From: Neospora caninum Liverpool
Lineage: Eukaryota; Apicomplexa; Conoidasida; Eucoccidiorida; Sarcocystidae
DNA: 64,000 nucleotides
Assembly: GCF_000208865.1 (NCBI RefSeq)
Contig: NC_018389.1
Span: 2,035,941-2,099,940 of the forward strand
Direction: 5' to 3'
Shown: positions 21,601 through 31,784 of the stretch, piece after piece
Layout: every line of letters starts with the position of its first letter
How positions within the stretch are numbered: position 1 is the first letter of the stretch
Notes under the pieces: generated by a model
What the model was told of the DNA's origin: nothing
The model's input: the letters and a program-made list of their open reading frames with translations, nothing else
Database searches by the model: none
Made by a program: the position numbers and the translations under genes

Positions 21601-22269
21601 AATCGGTACTTCTCCCCTCCCGCAGAAAGCGATCTCAGTGTCGAGGAAAAAAACGTGGGCGCATTTGCTTGTGGGAACATGTTGGAGTTGATTTCAAACA
21701 AAGGAAAGCACCGAATGCACGGTGGTGGCGTACGTGGGGGAAACGGCTTGCAGGGACGATAGACAAGGACTCATCCCACAAAGCGGAGAGTCCCCAGGGT
21801 GGCGTGTATCCCCGTCAGTCGCCGGCGTCCCGGCGTCCTGGCGTCCCACACGAGCGCATGGTTCTTCCTCCCACCGCTTAGGTGCGGTGTCTTTGGGACG
21901 GGGAGCAGGCGCCGGAGTGTCGGCATTCGGAGGCGCGCCTCTCCCCGGGTGCACGATCAATTGGTGAAAAGCCTGAACAGTTCCCCTAGAGCATCGAGAA
22001 TCCAGCTCATTATTGGTCCTTTCGGCACTTTTCCTTCTGCTGGGGCATCTGTTCTCGATATTTGAGATCGAATTCGTCTGTTTTCCAATTTCGCGGTTAT
22101 CTGCCTGCCGCGAACGTCTTCGTTGGTAGTAAAGCCTCCGCCTCCTCCGGGGCCCTTTGAATGCCCGGTACCGTCGACTCCTACAGGTGTTAGTCGACGT
22201 CCGAGTCGGTGCGCAGGCAATGTCTTTGCCTCGAAGACCTAATTGGTTGGTATTCTGAGAGTTGAAGAG
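18618..22269. other. Divergent intergenic region of copy B
   Basis: Counterpart of 5494-9120. It is nearly the same at 18618-20230 and 20530-21690, and differs at 20230-20530 and 21690-22300. The minisatellite of copy A is reduced to about one unit here. No supported gene is seen. Confidence 0.55.
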
Positions 22270-25152
22270 ATGCGTCGAGGAAGCGAAAACTTCCGCCATC
22301 TTTTGGCGTCCAGAGCTGGACTTCTTCTGGTCGCCTGCTGCGCGTGCGCTCTTCTCTCTTCGGCGCCGCTTCCCACGCGGCGGTATTTCCTGACGTTTGG
22401 TCTCGCCAGCGAAGTAGTCGTCGATGGAGAGGCGGAAAAAGGCAATTTGGATGTCTCAGTTCAGCAGGATGGGCGGGACAACGGGGACGCCGACAGTCTT
22501 GACCCAATTGATGGGTCCCCGGCGGCAGCGGTCGAGGCGGGCGGCTTGGCTGCCGTACAGCAACAGGGTCGCAGTTCCCGCGGATCGAGTGTCTCGTACA
22601 CCGTGTCCACCCAGCGTATGGCGTCAAAAAGCCGGTATGTGTTGCCTGCGGTCCTCATTTCCGCCCTTGCAGCAGCTGGAATGATGGGCTACGTCACGCC
22701 CAAGAAAACGCCCGCCTCCCAGAAAGCAGATGTCCAGACGGTCGCTGCCCGCGCTGGTGCCGAGCAATTCGACTCGGCTGCCACCAAGAAAAAGAGCGCA
22801 GAAATCGCACAAGAAACCGAGGAATCCAGACGGCGTCGCAAGCAGGCTGCACTCGTGGCCGCAGTGCTGGTAGCGGCGGCCGTCTACGGTCTGCGTTCGT
22901 CTCTCTTGGGGGTTGACAAGGTGTCTTCGCCGACGGCACTCCAGGGGCTCCTAAAAAAACCAGAAAGCATGCACGGCATTGATCCTGATGCCTCCGTCGA
23001 CTTCCAACCGGACGCGTCGGTCGAGCGGCAAATGGAAGTGCCGGCCGAAGGTGCGGGTGATGCAGTGCGAGGTTGGCAGCATTTAGTCCGGGACTTTTCG
23101 GCGATGTTAGCGGGAGAATATGCGCTATCCCCGCGCGTCGGAGCGGTGGCCTCGGCTGTTGCACTTGGGCTTCTCGCCTTCTCGCTGGCAGCTGCTCGAC
23201 GGGCATCGCGTCGGAGACAACAGCAAGGGGAAGAGCGTCCAGCGTCACCAACAGCAGGCGAGGAACAGGCGGATCCGGTGCCTGCTGAGGCCGCAGACCC
23301 TGCCGCTGATCCCGAGCAGGTTGGCGAGAAGGAGCCTAAGAAACCGGAGGAGAAGGAGGCGCCTGCTGCGCCCGCTGCTCCGGCAGCTGAACCCGAGGAG
23401 ATTCTCGAGGCAGAACCTGAGAAGCCGGAGGAGGAGGTTGCTCTTGTGGCCGCTGATCCTGCAGCTGAACCCGAGCAGATTCCCGAGGCAGAACCTGAGG
23501 AGCCGGAGGAGGAGGTTGCTCTTGTGGCCGCTGATCCTGCAGCTGAACCCGAGCAGATTCCCGAGGCAGAACCTGAGAAGCCGGAGGTGGAGGAGGCGCC
23601 TGCAGCGGCCGCTGACCCTGCAGCAGAACTCGAGGAGATTCTCGAGGCAGAACCTGAGAAGCTGGAGGAGGAGGCGCCTGCAGCGGCCGCTGATCCTGCA
23701 GCAGAACTCGAGGAGATTCCCGAGGCAGAACCTGAGAAGCCGGAGGAGGAGGTTGCTCTTGTGGCCGCTGATCCTGCAGCTGAACCCGAGCAGATTCCCG
23801 AGGCAGAACCTGAGAAGCCGGAGGAGGAGGAGGTTCCTCCTGTGGCCGCTGACCCTGCAGCAGAACCCGAGGAGATTCTCGAGGCAGAACCTGAGAAGCT
23901 GGAGGAGGAGGCGCCTGCAGCGGCCGCTGATCCTGCAGCTGAACCCGAGGAGATTCCCGAGGCAGAACCTGAGAAGCCGGAGGAGGAGGCGCCTGCTGCG
24001 GCAGCTGACCCGGCAGCTGGACCTGAGCAGATTCCCCAGGCAGAACCTGAGAAGCCGAAAGAGGATGCGGCGGAGGGTCCGAGTGGAGAGCAAGCAGCGG
24101 AACAGGCAGAAAGCGGCACGAAGGAAGAGCGCGGTGAACGAGAAGAAGAGGAGGAACCTAGTGGTGAGGAGCCCAGCGAGGCAGCGGGAGACCCCGATGA
24201 CGATATGCTGGATGTTAGCATTGCAGATGTCCGGGAGGCAGCGTTGCAGCAGGCGAAGAGATGTGGGGAGTTCGTGAGCAAGTTCCGTATCGCGGCGTAT
24301 TCGCTCGAAATCGCGAGTGGTGCACTGCAGACGCGTATCGAAATAGCGAGGCAGCACGGGCAAGATGTTGTGGTGAGGACAATGTCGGACTCGCTGACTA
24401 CTACTATGCGTCAGCTCGAACTTAGTTACGAGGCGATGAGGAAAAACGTTGACCTCGGCCGCCTCGCGCAGGCAGTTGCTTCTTTGGCGGAAACAGTGGA
24501 GCAGGGACAGCGAGACGGAGTTATTGAGGAGCAGATCGCTCCGCTCGAGCAAAAGATGGACCAAGTCATGAGCGAGCTCGACGAGCTTGTAAAGGAATCG
24601 GAGACAGAAGACACTGAGGAAGAAGCGGCTGTCCCCGGTGTGACCGGCTCGCCGTCGGAACCACGAGCTCCGAGTACAGATGATATCAAAAACTTGCGCC
24701 ACCAATTGAAGCGCACTATACATCTGTTCGCTACCACGGTGGTGGCAGCCCAGGCAGATGCGTCCACGAGTTTGGGGTCACGCCGCAAGCTTCCAGGCTC
24801 GGATATCAGCGACGCTATCGCCTGGTACAAGTCATCTATTGCCACAGCACACGGGCTCATCGCTGGGTTACACAAATTCGGCGACCCCATCACCGCTTCC
24901 GTAGCTTTCTTCACCGAGCATGTCCAGCAAGCCGAGGATGATCTTACCGCCCGAGACGTTCCAGGTGATTCCCCCGAGGTACAGAAGCTCAAAGACGAAC
25001 TTGAACGTCGACGTCAAGCCCTTGCCCGCACGGAGGCAGTGGCTGCAGCTCTTCGACGTGATAAGGAATATGCAGAGACCGTGATCAGCTTCGCGCAAGA
25101 ACACCTCATGGACCTGCAGTTCGAGTGGCAGATATTCGCCACTAGTGACTAA
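22270..25152 (+). CDS. Predicted secreted multi-membrane-segment protein with acidic repeats and coiled-coil tail (copy B)
   Basis: Single-exon gene of 960 residues, paralog of the gene at 9121; family not recognised. The ATG at 22270 corresponds to the copy A start and precedes the same hydrophobic signal-like core (AGLLLVACCACALLSS). The same three further hydrophobic segments follow, and residues ~15-340 differ from copy A at only a few places. From about residue 342 come ten tandem acidic units of 23-28 residues (consensus DPAAEPEQIPEAEPEKPEEE plus a variable Ala/Val linker). The remaining tail of about 330 residues is helical and charged. It aligns with the copy A tail only by spacing of hydrophobic positions, for example F/YR followed 16 residues later by TR(L/I). 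The tail ends VISFAQEHLMDLQFEWQIF. Secretion with membrane insertion is inferred; the role is unknown. Confidence 0.85.
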   Translation: MRRGSENFRHLLASRAGLLLVACCACALLSSAPLPTRRYFLTFGLASEVVVDGEAEKGNLDVSVQQDGRDNGDADSLDPIDGSPAAAVEAGGLAAVQQQGRSSRGSSVSYTVSTQRMASKSRYVLPAVLISALAAAGMMGYVTPKKTPASQKADVQTVAARAGAEQFDSAATKKKSAEIAQETEESRRRRKQAALVAAVLVAAAVYGLRSSLLGVDKVSSPTALQGLLKKPESMHGIDPDASVDFQPDASVERQMEVPAEGAGDAVRGWQHLVRDFSAMLAGEYALSPRVGAVASAVALGLLAFSLAAARRASRRRQQQGEERPASPTAGEEQADPVPAEAADPAADPEQVGEKEPKKPEEKEAPAAPAAPAAEPEEILEAEPEKPEEEVALVAADPAAEPEQIPEAEPEEPEEEVALVAADPAAEPEQIPEAEPEKPEVEEAPAAAADPAAELEEILEAEPEKLEEEAPAAAADPAAELEEIPEAEPEKPEEEVALVAADPAAEPEQIPEAEPEKPEEEEVPPVAADPAAEPEEILEAEPEKLEEEAPAAAADPAAEPEEIPEAEPEKPEEEAPAAAADPAAGPEQIPQAEPEKPKEDAAEGPSGEQAAEQAESGTKEERGEREEEEEPSGEEPSEAAGDPDDDMLDVSIADVREAALQQAKRCGEFVSKFRIAAYSLEIASGALQTRIEIARQHGQDVVVRTMSDSLTTTMRQLELSYEAMRKNVDLGRLAQAVASLAETVEQGQRDGVIEEQIAPLEQKMDQVMSELDELVKESETEDTEEEAAVPGVTGSPSEPRAPSTDDIKNLRHQLKRTIHLFATTVVAAQADASTSLGSRRKLPGSDISDAIAWYKSSIATAHGLIAGLHKFGDPITASVAFFTEHVQQAEDDLTARDVPGDSPEVQKLKDELERRRQALARTEAVAAALRRDKEYAETVISFAQEHLMDLQFEWQIFATSD
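23296..24072 (+). repeat. Ten tandem ~78-bp coding repeats in the copy B protein
   Basis: Ten in-frame units of about 70-84 bp encode DPAAEPEQIPEAEPEKPEEE-like acidic peptides. Two linker types alternate, VALVAA and APAAAA, and Q/E and P/L variants recur, suggesting higher-order duplication of unit pairs. Copy A has one matching unit (about 10150-10230). Confidence 0.95.
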
Positions 25153-28089
25153 TATCCCTGGTAATGAGGCAAAATCGAAAGCCCAGGGCCGGAGAAGGGG
25201 CCTCAGCATCACCTCAGCTGAGGAGCCATGCCTGTGTATCCAAGGACCGGCGAGACACGGGAGGTGGCAACAAGGGAAACGCAGTGTATCCGCATGCGGT
25301 TTGAGCCTGCGCTCCTTGGGAAGCAGCGGCGATCTGTCGCTGTCTCGCCTCGCTTCCGCTGTAGAAGGACGGAATGGAGCACGAAAGGTTGACTGGTGAG
25401 AGGCACCGCAAACTGATGGAGCAGCGGCATGGGCGTGGCTGTCCGGTGAATGAAGAAGGGGAACTGGGTCGGGTGACTTGAGACCACAGGTGGTTTGTGG
25501 CATCCATTGAGCACTCGATTTAGGATCAGGATGCATGGCGAGATGAAGCTGCGGCCAAACGCAGCTTCAGTCCAGTCGCTGTTGCCAGTCAGTTGCAACA
25601 CCGCAACGGACATCTGCAGACATCCCACAGGGCACTCAGATGTTTGAGTTTCGCAGACGCGGGCGAGGAGGCTGGTCTCTCGTTTGTGATGAACGCGTGT
25701 CTCTGGCAAGTCCGGAGGCCCATGTACGTGCACGCGGTGAAGCACCACGGACATGTCCAGAAGTCGAGGAACAGCAGGCTGATGGAGCAGGCATAGCCGC
25801 TGGTGAAGAATCGCAGGAAAAACTACCATCCCGGAACAGCAAGTAGTTGCCATGGAGGCGATTCCGGCGCTCTGTGTGCAGGAAGAAGAGAGATGGGTGC
25901 CGGCGGTCAGTTGCTGTGTGGCAGGAAGGAACAGAATGTGGCCGGTGGCAGTGCGTGGGATTCGATCCTGTAGGCGCAGGTGCTCGCGGAGGAGAACCAG
26001 GAAGTTGAAATAAGGGGGCGGAGACTCAGTGGAAAAAGGACCCGAGATCATGCGGAGATGGCCAACACGGCGTCTTCGCGAAGCCCAAATAAACTGTTGG
26101 CGCGCCGTGGCAATGTGTCCGTTGTGAAACAGCAGTAAACGAACGTCGGTAAGAAGTGACGGATGAACAAATGCCAGCAGTTGAATCTACTGTAGGGGAA
26201 TGGGGATGGACGAGCGTTGTAATCGTGTGGTCCTTCAACGCGCCGGATACACGTGAGCACCACAAAGAATTCGCTGAGTTGAGTTCAACGCGATCGCGAA
26301 GACAGCGAGGCATCCCTTGTTAAATGGAAGGACGAGACTGACGATGTCTGGGGTCTCGGGTAAATGTATCATCGAACAATAGTGTGGTAGGCGCTTGCGG
26401 ACACCATGGAATGCGGAGTGCACGACGTGTTGGCGTTGAAGACCTGGAGTGGCGCATTGTAGCAGGGGAAGATTGCGGTGCACAGCGGGCACCCCGAGAG
26501 AGGGACTTTGAAGGTGTTGTGGCTAGCAACGGACGCACATGAAGTGTGAAGAATGTACGGCCTCACCGCATGTGTGTGTGGAGGGGGTGTTGGCCACCTA
26601 CGTATTTCTCTATGCCGTGTGTGTCGAAAGGCATTTATGCAGTCGTTTGCGTACCTCTGGAGAATGGCCCCCCCCTCTCCTACAGGTTAGAAAGGGAAAG
26701 AGTTCTCCAAGGTTTTCGGGGATGCGGATATGCGTATAAAATGTGTGTTACCCGTTTCCACTAGCGCGCAATATCGTACCGCTCCTTTTATAAACCGTCT
26801 GTTCGCGGGTGCATTGATATTGTTAGTGTGATAATGGCAGAAACCGGCCGATATGTGAAGCTGTATAAAGAGCTCAAAACGTCTAGATGACTAATACACG
26901 TTTGCTGTTACAAGGTCGTCCTCTTGCTTTGCGTACGAGGGGGGACGGGCGACCTGGCTCTCCGCAGACAGCAGAAAGTGCACCGGATAGCCACCTTAAA
27001 GATGAAACGTCTCGCGTATACCTGACAAGGGGTGCGGCAGTCGTGAGTGGACGTAGAGGTGGGGTAAACATCGTAGATCTACCGAGAACTTATGAAGAGT
27101 GATCTGTGAGAGCATCTATTCGTTTTAGGAAATGTGCGGTCACCGATGTCTACCTCCTCGCCTGCCGGGGTGTCGGTCCTCTTCACTACATCACTGTCAC
27201 TTCTTTTTACCGGCGCCCTTTTCGTTCGCCCGCTTCCTCGTGTTTTCCTGTGTTCATGTCTTTTGCGTATGTTTTTTCCTTTTTTCCACCTGTTGCGAAC
27301 CACGTCGCCTCTGGTGAAATCGGACGGTGGGCACACCGGTCGCCACGACTGGCGTGGTTGCGCAAGAAACAATTTCGACACCTTGCTGTAAAACGCTGCA
27401 AGAACTGCCATGTGGCCGCCTTTATTCTGAAAGGTGTAAAGCTTTCGATTATTCAAGAGGTTCTTTGGTAAAACACTAGTTCTTGGTTTCGTGTCCGCTG
27501 CGGTGGACCGCAAAACCTAAAGCCTTAAAGGTCGACAGTACCAGGATAACGCACGTCACATTCTCCAGAAATGAGATACAGACAGGAAGGCAGCTCACGA
27601 TGAATAGCCTGTGCCGCTCCCACTGGACTACTGTCCGATAGAAGTCGTCTTTCTGTGGTATCCGGTGGTACGCGGTGGACTGCTGGTGTGATGGGGGGGA
27701 TTGCCGATTGGGAAGGACAGAACCTCTCTCCCTGTCTGGACGATTTTGCCTCCATCGCATGCGTCACGGCTTGCGCCTAGGGCAGGTCGGCCGACATGCG
27801 CGAGCAACAAGCCCGAACGATACGGGAAGCGAAAGAGAAGCGTGTTGAATAGAAGCGTGCCTAGGTGAAGCGAGGCAGGACGAGAAGAACGGAAAAGGGG
27901 GAAAGAGAAACGCCAGCTGCGTGGGGTGCGGAAGCGAGACAGACGTCTAGTCGCATCTGTCACATCCGCGGTCTGCTGCAGGTAGCTCTCTGCGTGTATT
28001 AATTCAACTGGTGTCTGAATCTCGCGCCGAGAAACATTGGAGAAGCACCCTGCGAACCCCTAATGAGTCCTCCGACAAAGACATTCTGA
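25153..28089. other. Downstream flank of the copy B secreted-protein gene
   Basis: Matches the flank of copy A closely at 25190-26415 and 27520-28085, and poorly at 26420-27520. The palindrome CCTCAGCTGAGG recurs at 25212-25223. No supported gene. Confidence 0.5.
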
Positions 28090-28189
28090 NNNNNNNNNNN
28101 NNNNNNNNNNNNNNNNNNNNNNNNNNNNNNNNNNNNNNNNNNNNNNNNNNNNNNNNNNNNNNNNNNNNNNNNNNNNNNNNNNNNNNNNN
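28090..28189. other. Assembly gap of exactly 100 N
   Basis: One hundred N characters, a conventional placeholder for a gap of unknown size, placed where duplication copy B would continue. Confidence 0.99.
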
Positions 28190-28216
28190 CCCCCCCCCCC
28201 CCCCCCCCCCCCCCCC
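28190..28216. repeat. Poly-C run at the gap edge
   Basis: Twenty-seven consecutive C directly after the N run. It may be a real homopolymer that stopped sequencing or a read-end artefact. Confidence 0.9.
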
Positions 28217-30629
28217 GCGCACGCCAGTTCAGGAGGCTCACCAGGCCTCAATGTTAGCAACTCTTGTGCTGGTGTGCGCTGTGGCCTTTTGGCAGATGTT
28301 TTATGTGTGTCTCGGAGTTTAATTTGGTTTTCTGTGGGTAGATCAATCTCCTTTTTCCCTGTCTGTGTGCGCAGAGCGCCAGAGGCATATCCCGACTGCT
28401 ATTAACGATCTCCTCTATCCGAGCTGCATCGCTGTCGCTGTCACCCCAAATGTTGGTAGGCAAGCTTCACAAGGAGGGATATTGGGAAAACTGCGCGGTG
28501 AAAGAGAGCATACTCCAATGGAACTCTTCAGCTAGTGGGAAGCGTAAGCGATCGTCGATGTGTTGCGGCCAGTGCTGGATCTGATTTGTTTTTGGTGTGC
28601 ACTGTGCAGGTGAGGGGGCGTGCTTCCGCGGTATGCAGTGCGCTCAGTACTCCGTGCTAGGAAAGGTACGTGAAGAAAGCGGCGATACCATTTTCGACGC
28701 ATGCTTCAAGTGTCTCTTTGCGATGCGTTGCTTTACATCTGCCTGCTCTCCGTCCCTTCGCTTCATCTGCCTTCCTTCCATGTCAGTCGTACTTGTCACG
28801 CTTCACGCGGGCGCGGTTCCCCCTTATCGTTTTTCCGCGTCGCCTTCTCCCCCCTTTGCTCCGTCCCACCTCAATAGTCCATTCGTCCAACTCTCTTGCG
28901 GGCCGTCGCGTCGCCACGGTTTCTCGCAGCAGCGGAGATAACGTACGATAAGCCTGTGGTTGAGTGCTCCTCGCTGGCGGCCAGCTAGAAGAGCTAGTTT
29001 ATGTGACAGGCCTCGACTACGATCATTTGTTCTCCACCGATTTGCCGTGCGGGTTTGCCCGATCCAAGTGCCGCAGTCGCCGGGTTTTTGCGTGGCATGC
29101 AAGAAAGTGACACGCCGCGGCCTCGTCAGAAGCCAAAGATCGCCACACGAAGCAGGCATCTATTACACTCACCGTTATCGCAACAAGTGCGTTTGGCCGT
29201 TGCGAGAGAGCCCTCGGAAGTTTGGGGTGGACGGCGGACCCGAGCGTTCTGTGTGTGTTTGCTCTGTGTGTTTACGTCCAGGTGTACAATATTGCAGTGA
29301 TCATGAAGCCGGAGGAATTAATGCGCAGCAATGGACAAGGATAAAAGCCACCGGAAGAGAGAAGTCCACCGAATCGCAGCCGTTCACATTTGTGGACCCT
29401 TGCGTTGGCTGCCTCGTGTCGGTGTGGCGGTCATGCAAAAATTTGTTTGTGTGGCAGGTCGTCCCTTTGCATGTGCATACCCTCGATAACGCCATGAAAT
29501 CCCTGCCTTGCTGACAGAGCAAGAGGAGAATGTATATCTGGTCGGGTCATGTACGATTTTGCTCCACGAGGGGGCGATTGCTCGCACGGCAACTTGCTCC
29601 GCAGCGTCTTAGCACGCGGGGAGGAGAGCGAAACCATCTGCCCAAGAAATCCCACAAGGGGAAAAAGTTCAGTTTGTGGAGAGGGGCGCGTGTCAGTTTG
29701 TTTTTTCGGATTTCCTGATGTCTTGAGAGGCATCCCTCATCGGAGAACCCCCCCCCCCTCTGCTGGTTCCAGAGAGCGGAGAAACTCAGTTTCCCGGCTT
29801 CCTTAATTCATCAAGAAGTGCGCCGTCTTTGCGTTGTTCCACGCTTCTTTGTGTTGCCGTGAAAAATGACGTGCACCGAAAAATACAATGTCTTTAAAAG
29901 TCTTCGAACGCATTCGCAAGAGGTAGCATCTGTCCGCAAAAAGTATAGCGGAGCGGACATCACCCATCTCCTCGCATTTTGCAACGACAAATCGATACCT
30001 ACGGCATGGACAGCAACCTGAAACGATCAGAAAGACGCGACTTCTGTCACCTCGTACACGGGTGTTGTTCCGGTGTCAAGCAAAGATTTTCTTTTTAAGG
30101 CAAGTGTATTTTGTCGGGGCAGAACGCAGATCGGCTGCCTAAAAGCCGCCTTTACGGAAAACGCGGCCTCGCGGTTTTGCCGGATCTCGCTGTGTTTGAC
30201 ACTGGGCCTGGAGGCGGCGAGACCGCACACCGTTCGTTGAACGGATTGCTGTTTTCCCGCGTCGGTACGCGAGATTTCTTTTAAGAGCATATCGATCGGC
30301 GCAGCGTGTACGGGCGTGCGAGGCCTCAGCTGTGCGAGGCTGTCTGAGCAGGTGAAGGCTGTCTGACAAGTGTAGGACAACTTTCCTCCCTGTTTGGGAG
30401 CTCGACCGCCTGCGGAAACGAACCCGAGAAACGCATGTTTGCAGATTTGTGTCAAAGGGCGAGCTCAGAAAAAACATGGAAGAGGGGAAAACGGAAACGA
30501 GTGCCCTCTCCATCCGGCCGCTCGTGCAACAGTCGTTACCAATCTCCAGGATCTCCGCGCGACTTCCTACACACCGCGAGTCTCCTGGGTCGCCAAAAAA
30601 AGTGCTGTCCCGCAGACTCTGCATGAGCG
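28217..30629. other. Intergenic stretch, no gene seen
   Basis: Unique sequence between the assembly gap and the end of the Aha1-type gene. Frames up to 184 codons (28960-29514, plus) lack recognisable motifs. Part of it should be the 3' UTR of the minus-strand Aha1-type gene. Confidence 0.5.
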
Positions 30630-31746
30630 TCATCCACGAGCGCGGAGGTCTTCAACAAACTTTGAGAGAATAACTTTGATTTTCTCCGGAAGCTCCGTTT
30701 TCGCTGCGTTGTCGATCCGATGCTGAGGAGGCACCTTGCCGTCGCCCTGTACGGTCACTTGGTAGTCGTCCAGCGTTTCCGACGAGAAGTCGCTGATTTC
30801 TAGCCGACCCCTCGAGTCTGATTCAGCAACGCTCAAAAACAACGGATCGCCGTGTCTGTTCAATTTCGCGCCAAACCGTGAATACAGGTGACAACGCCTC
30901 ATCTTCGAGAACAGAGATTTGCAATCCGCGTGTCCATTCCATGACGTGAACGACGCAGCCTTTGAAACAGTGGGCATCCGGAAACGACCTTGGCCTTCTC
31001 GGTTCGCTCACGGCCGTCGAGCACGCTTCGTAACCGCCACATTTCGGCGTTTTGCTAATGCAGCGGTACAGAGCGTTAGGGTGCAAACAAGAAACCAGGT
31101 AAAACAGATACACACGCGCATACTTTCAGTCACGAGTAGAGACACAGACGGGATGCATTTGCTTGCTTCCCTGTTCCAAGAGGAAAGAAAGAGGCAAGGA
31201 CACTTGCCTGCAAGGAAGACGCCCGCTTCATCGCGCGCCGTCGCTGTCCAATCCGCGCCGATTGCCAAGTCGAAAATCACCAACTTCTTCCCTTTTCGGA
31301 TTGTGTTTGAGGCCTGGCATGCGAGCAAAAAACACCGGGTAACTCAGACAAATAAACCGAGATACTTCCACATGCAACCTGATCCAGGGTCGCCGCGCGG
31401 AGTACGTTAACGAGGCGCATCCATCTCACTGCATTCGAGGCCAGTACAGCGGAGACGGACAAAAGTAGAATATGCTTTTTGGTTTTTTGTCGCGTTGCAG
31501 AACTGCATGCAGATATACAGTGTCACCGAGATATACGCCCCACCTAGAACGCATGCATAATCAACATGAATTAAAATGTGGATCTATGCCTTGATGAAGT
31601 GCACACCCGTGTCACTACGCAAGATCGACTTGCCTGAGGCTCGAGGCTTCGTGTGAGCTCAACAGTCTTAAACAACTATGGAACATAGATTTCCCATTCT
31701 GCATTAAGTGAATCGATATATACACATATATAGGTATATATGTATA

Positions 31747-31784
<38 letters not shown>

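Larger units (their letters stand above)
17203..28089. repeat. Tandem segmental duplication, copy B
   Basis: Second copy of the segment described at 4100-14340, in direct orientation. It is about 0.65 kb longer than A, mostly from the expanded repeat and longer tail of its secreted-protein gene. It stops at an N run, so its true right end is not visible. Confidence 0.9.

Noticed and set aside
22884..24723. Two long minus-strand frames (465 and 492 codons) opposite the copy B gene
   Set aside because: They are repeat shadows: the 78-bp coding repeat is open in several frames. The plus frame has the start, signal segment and balanced composition.
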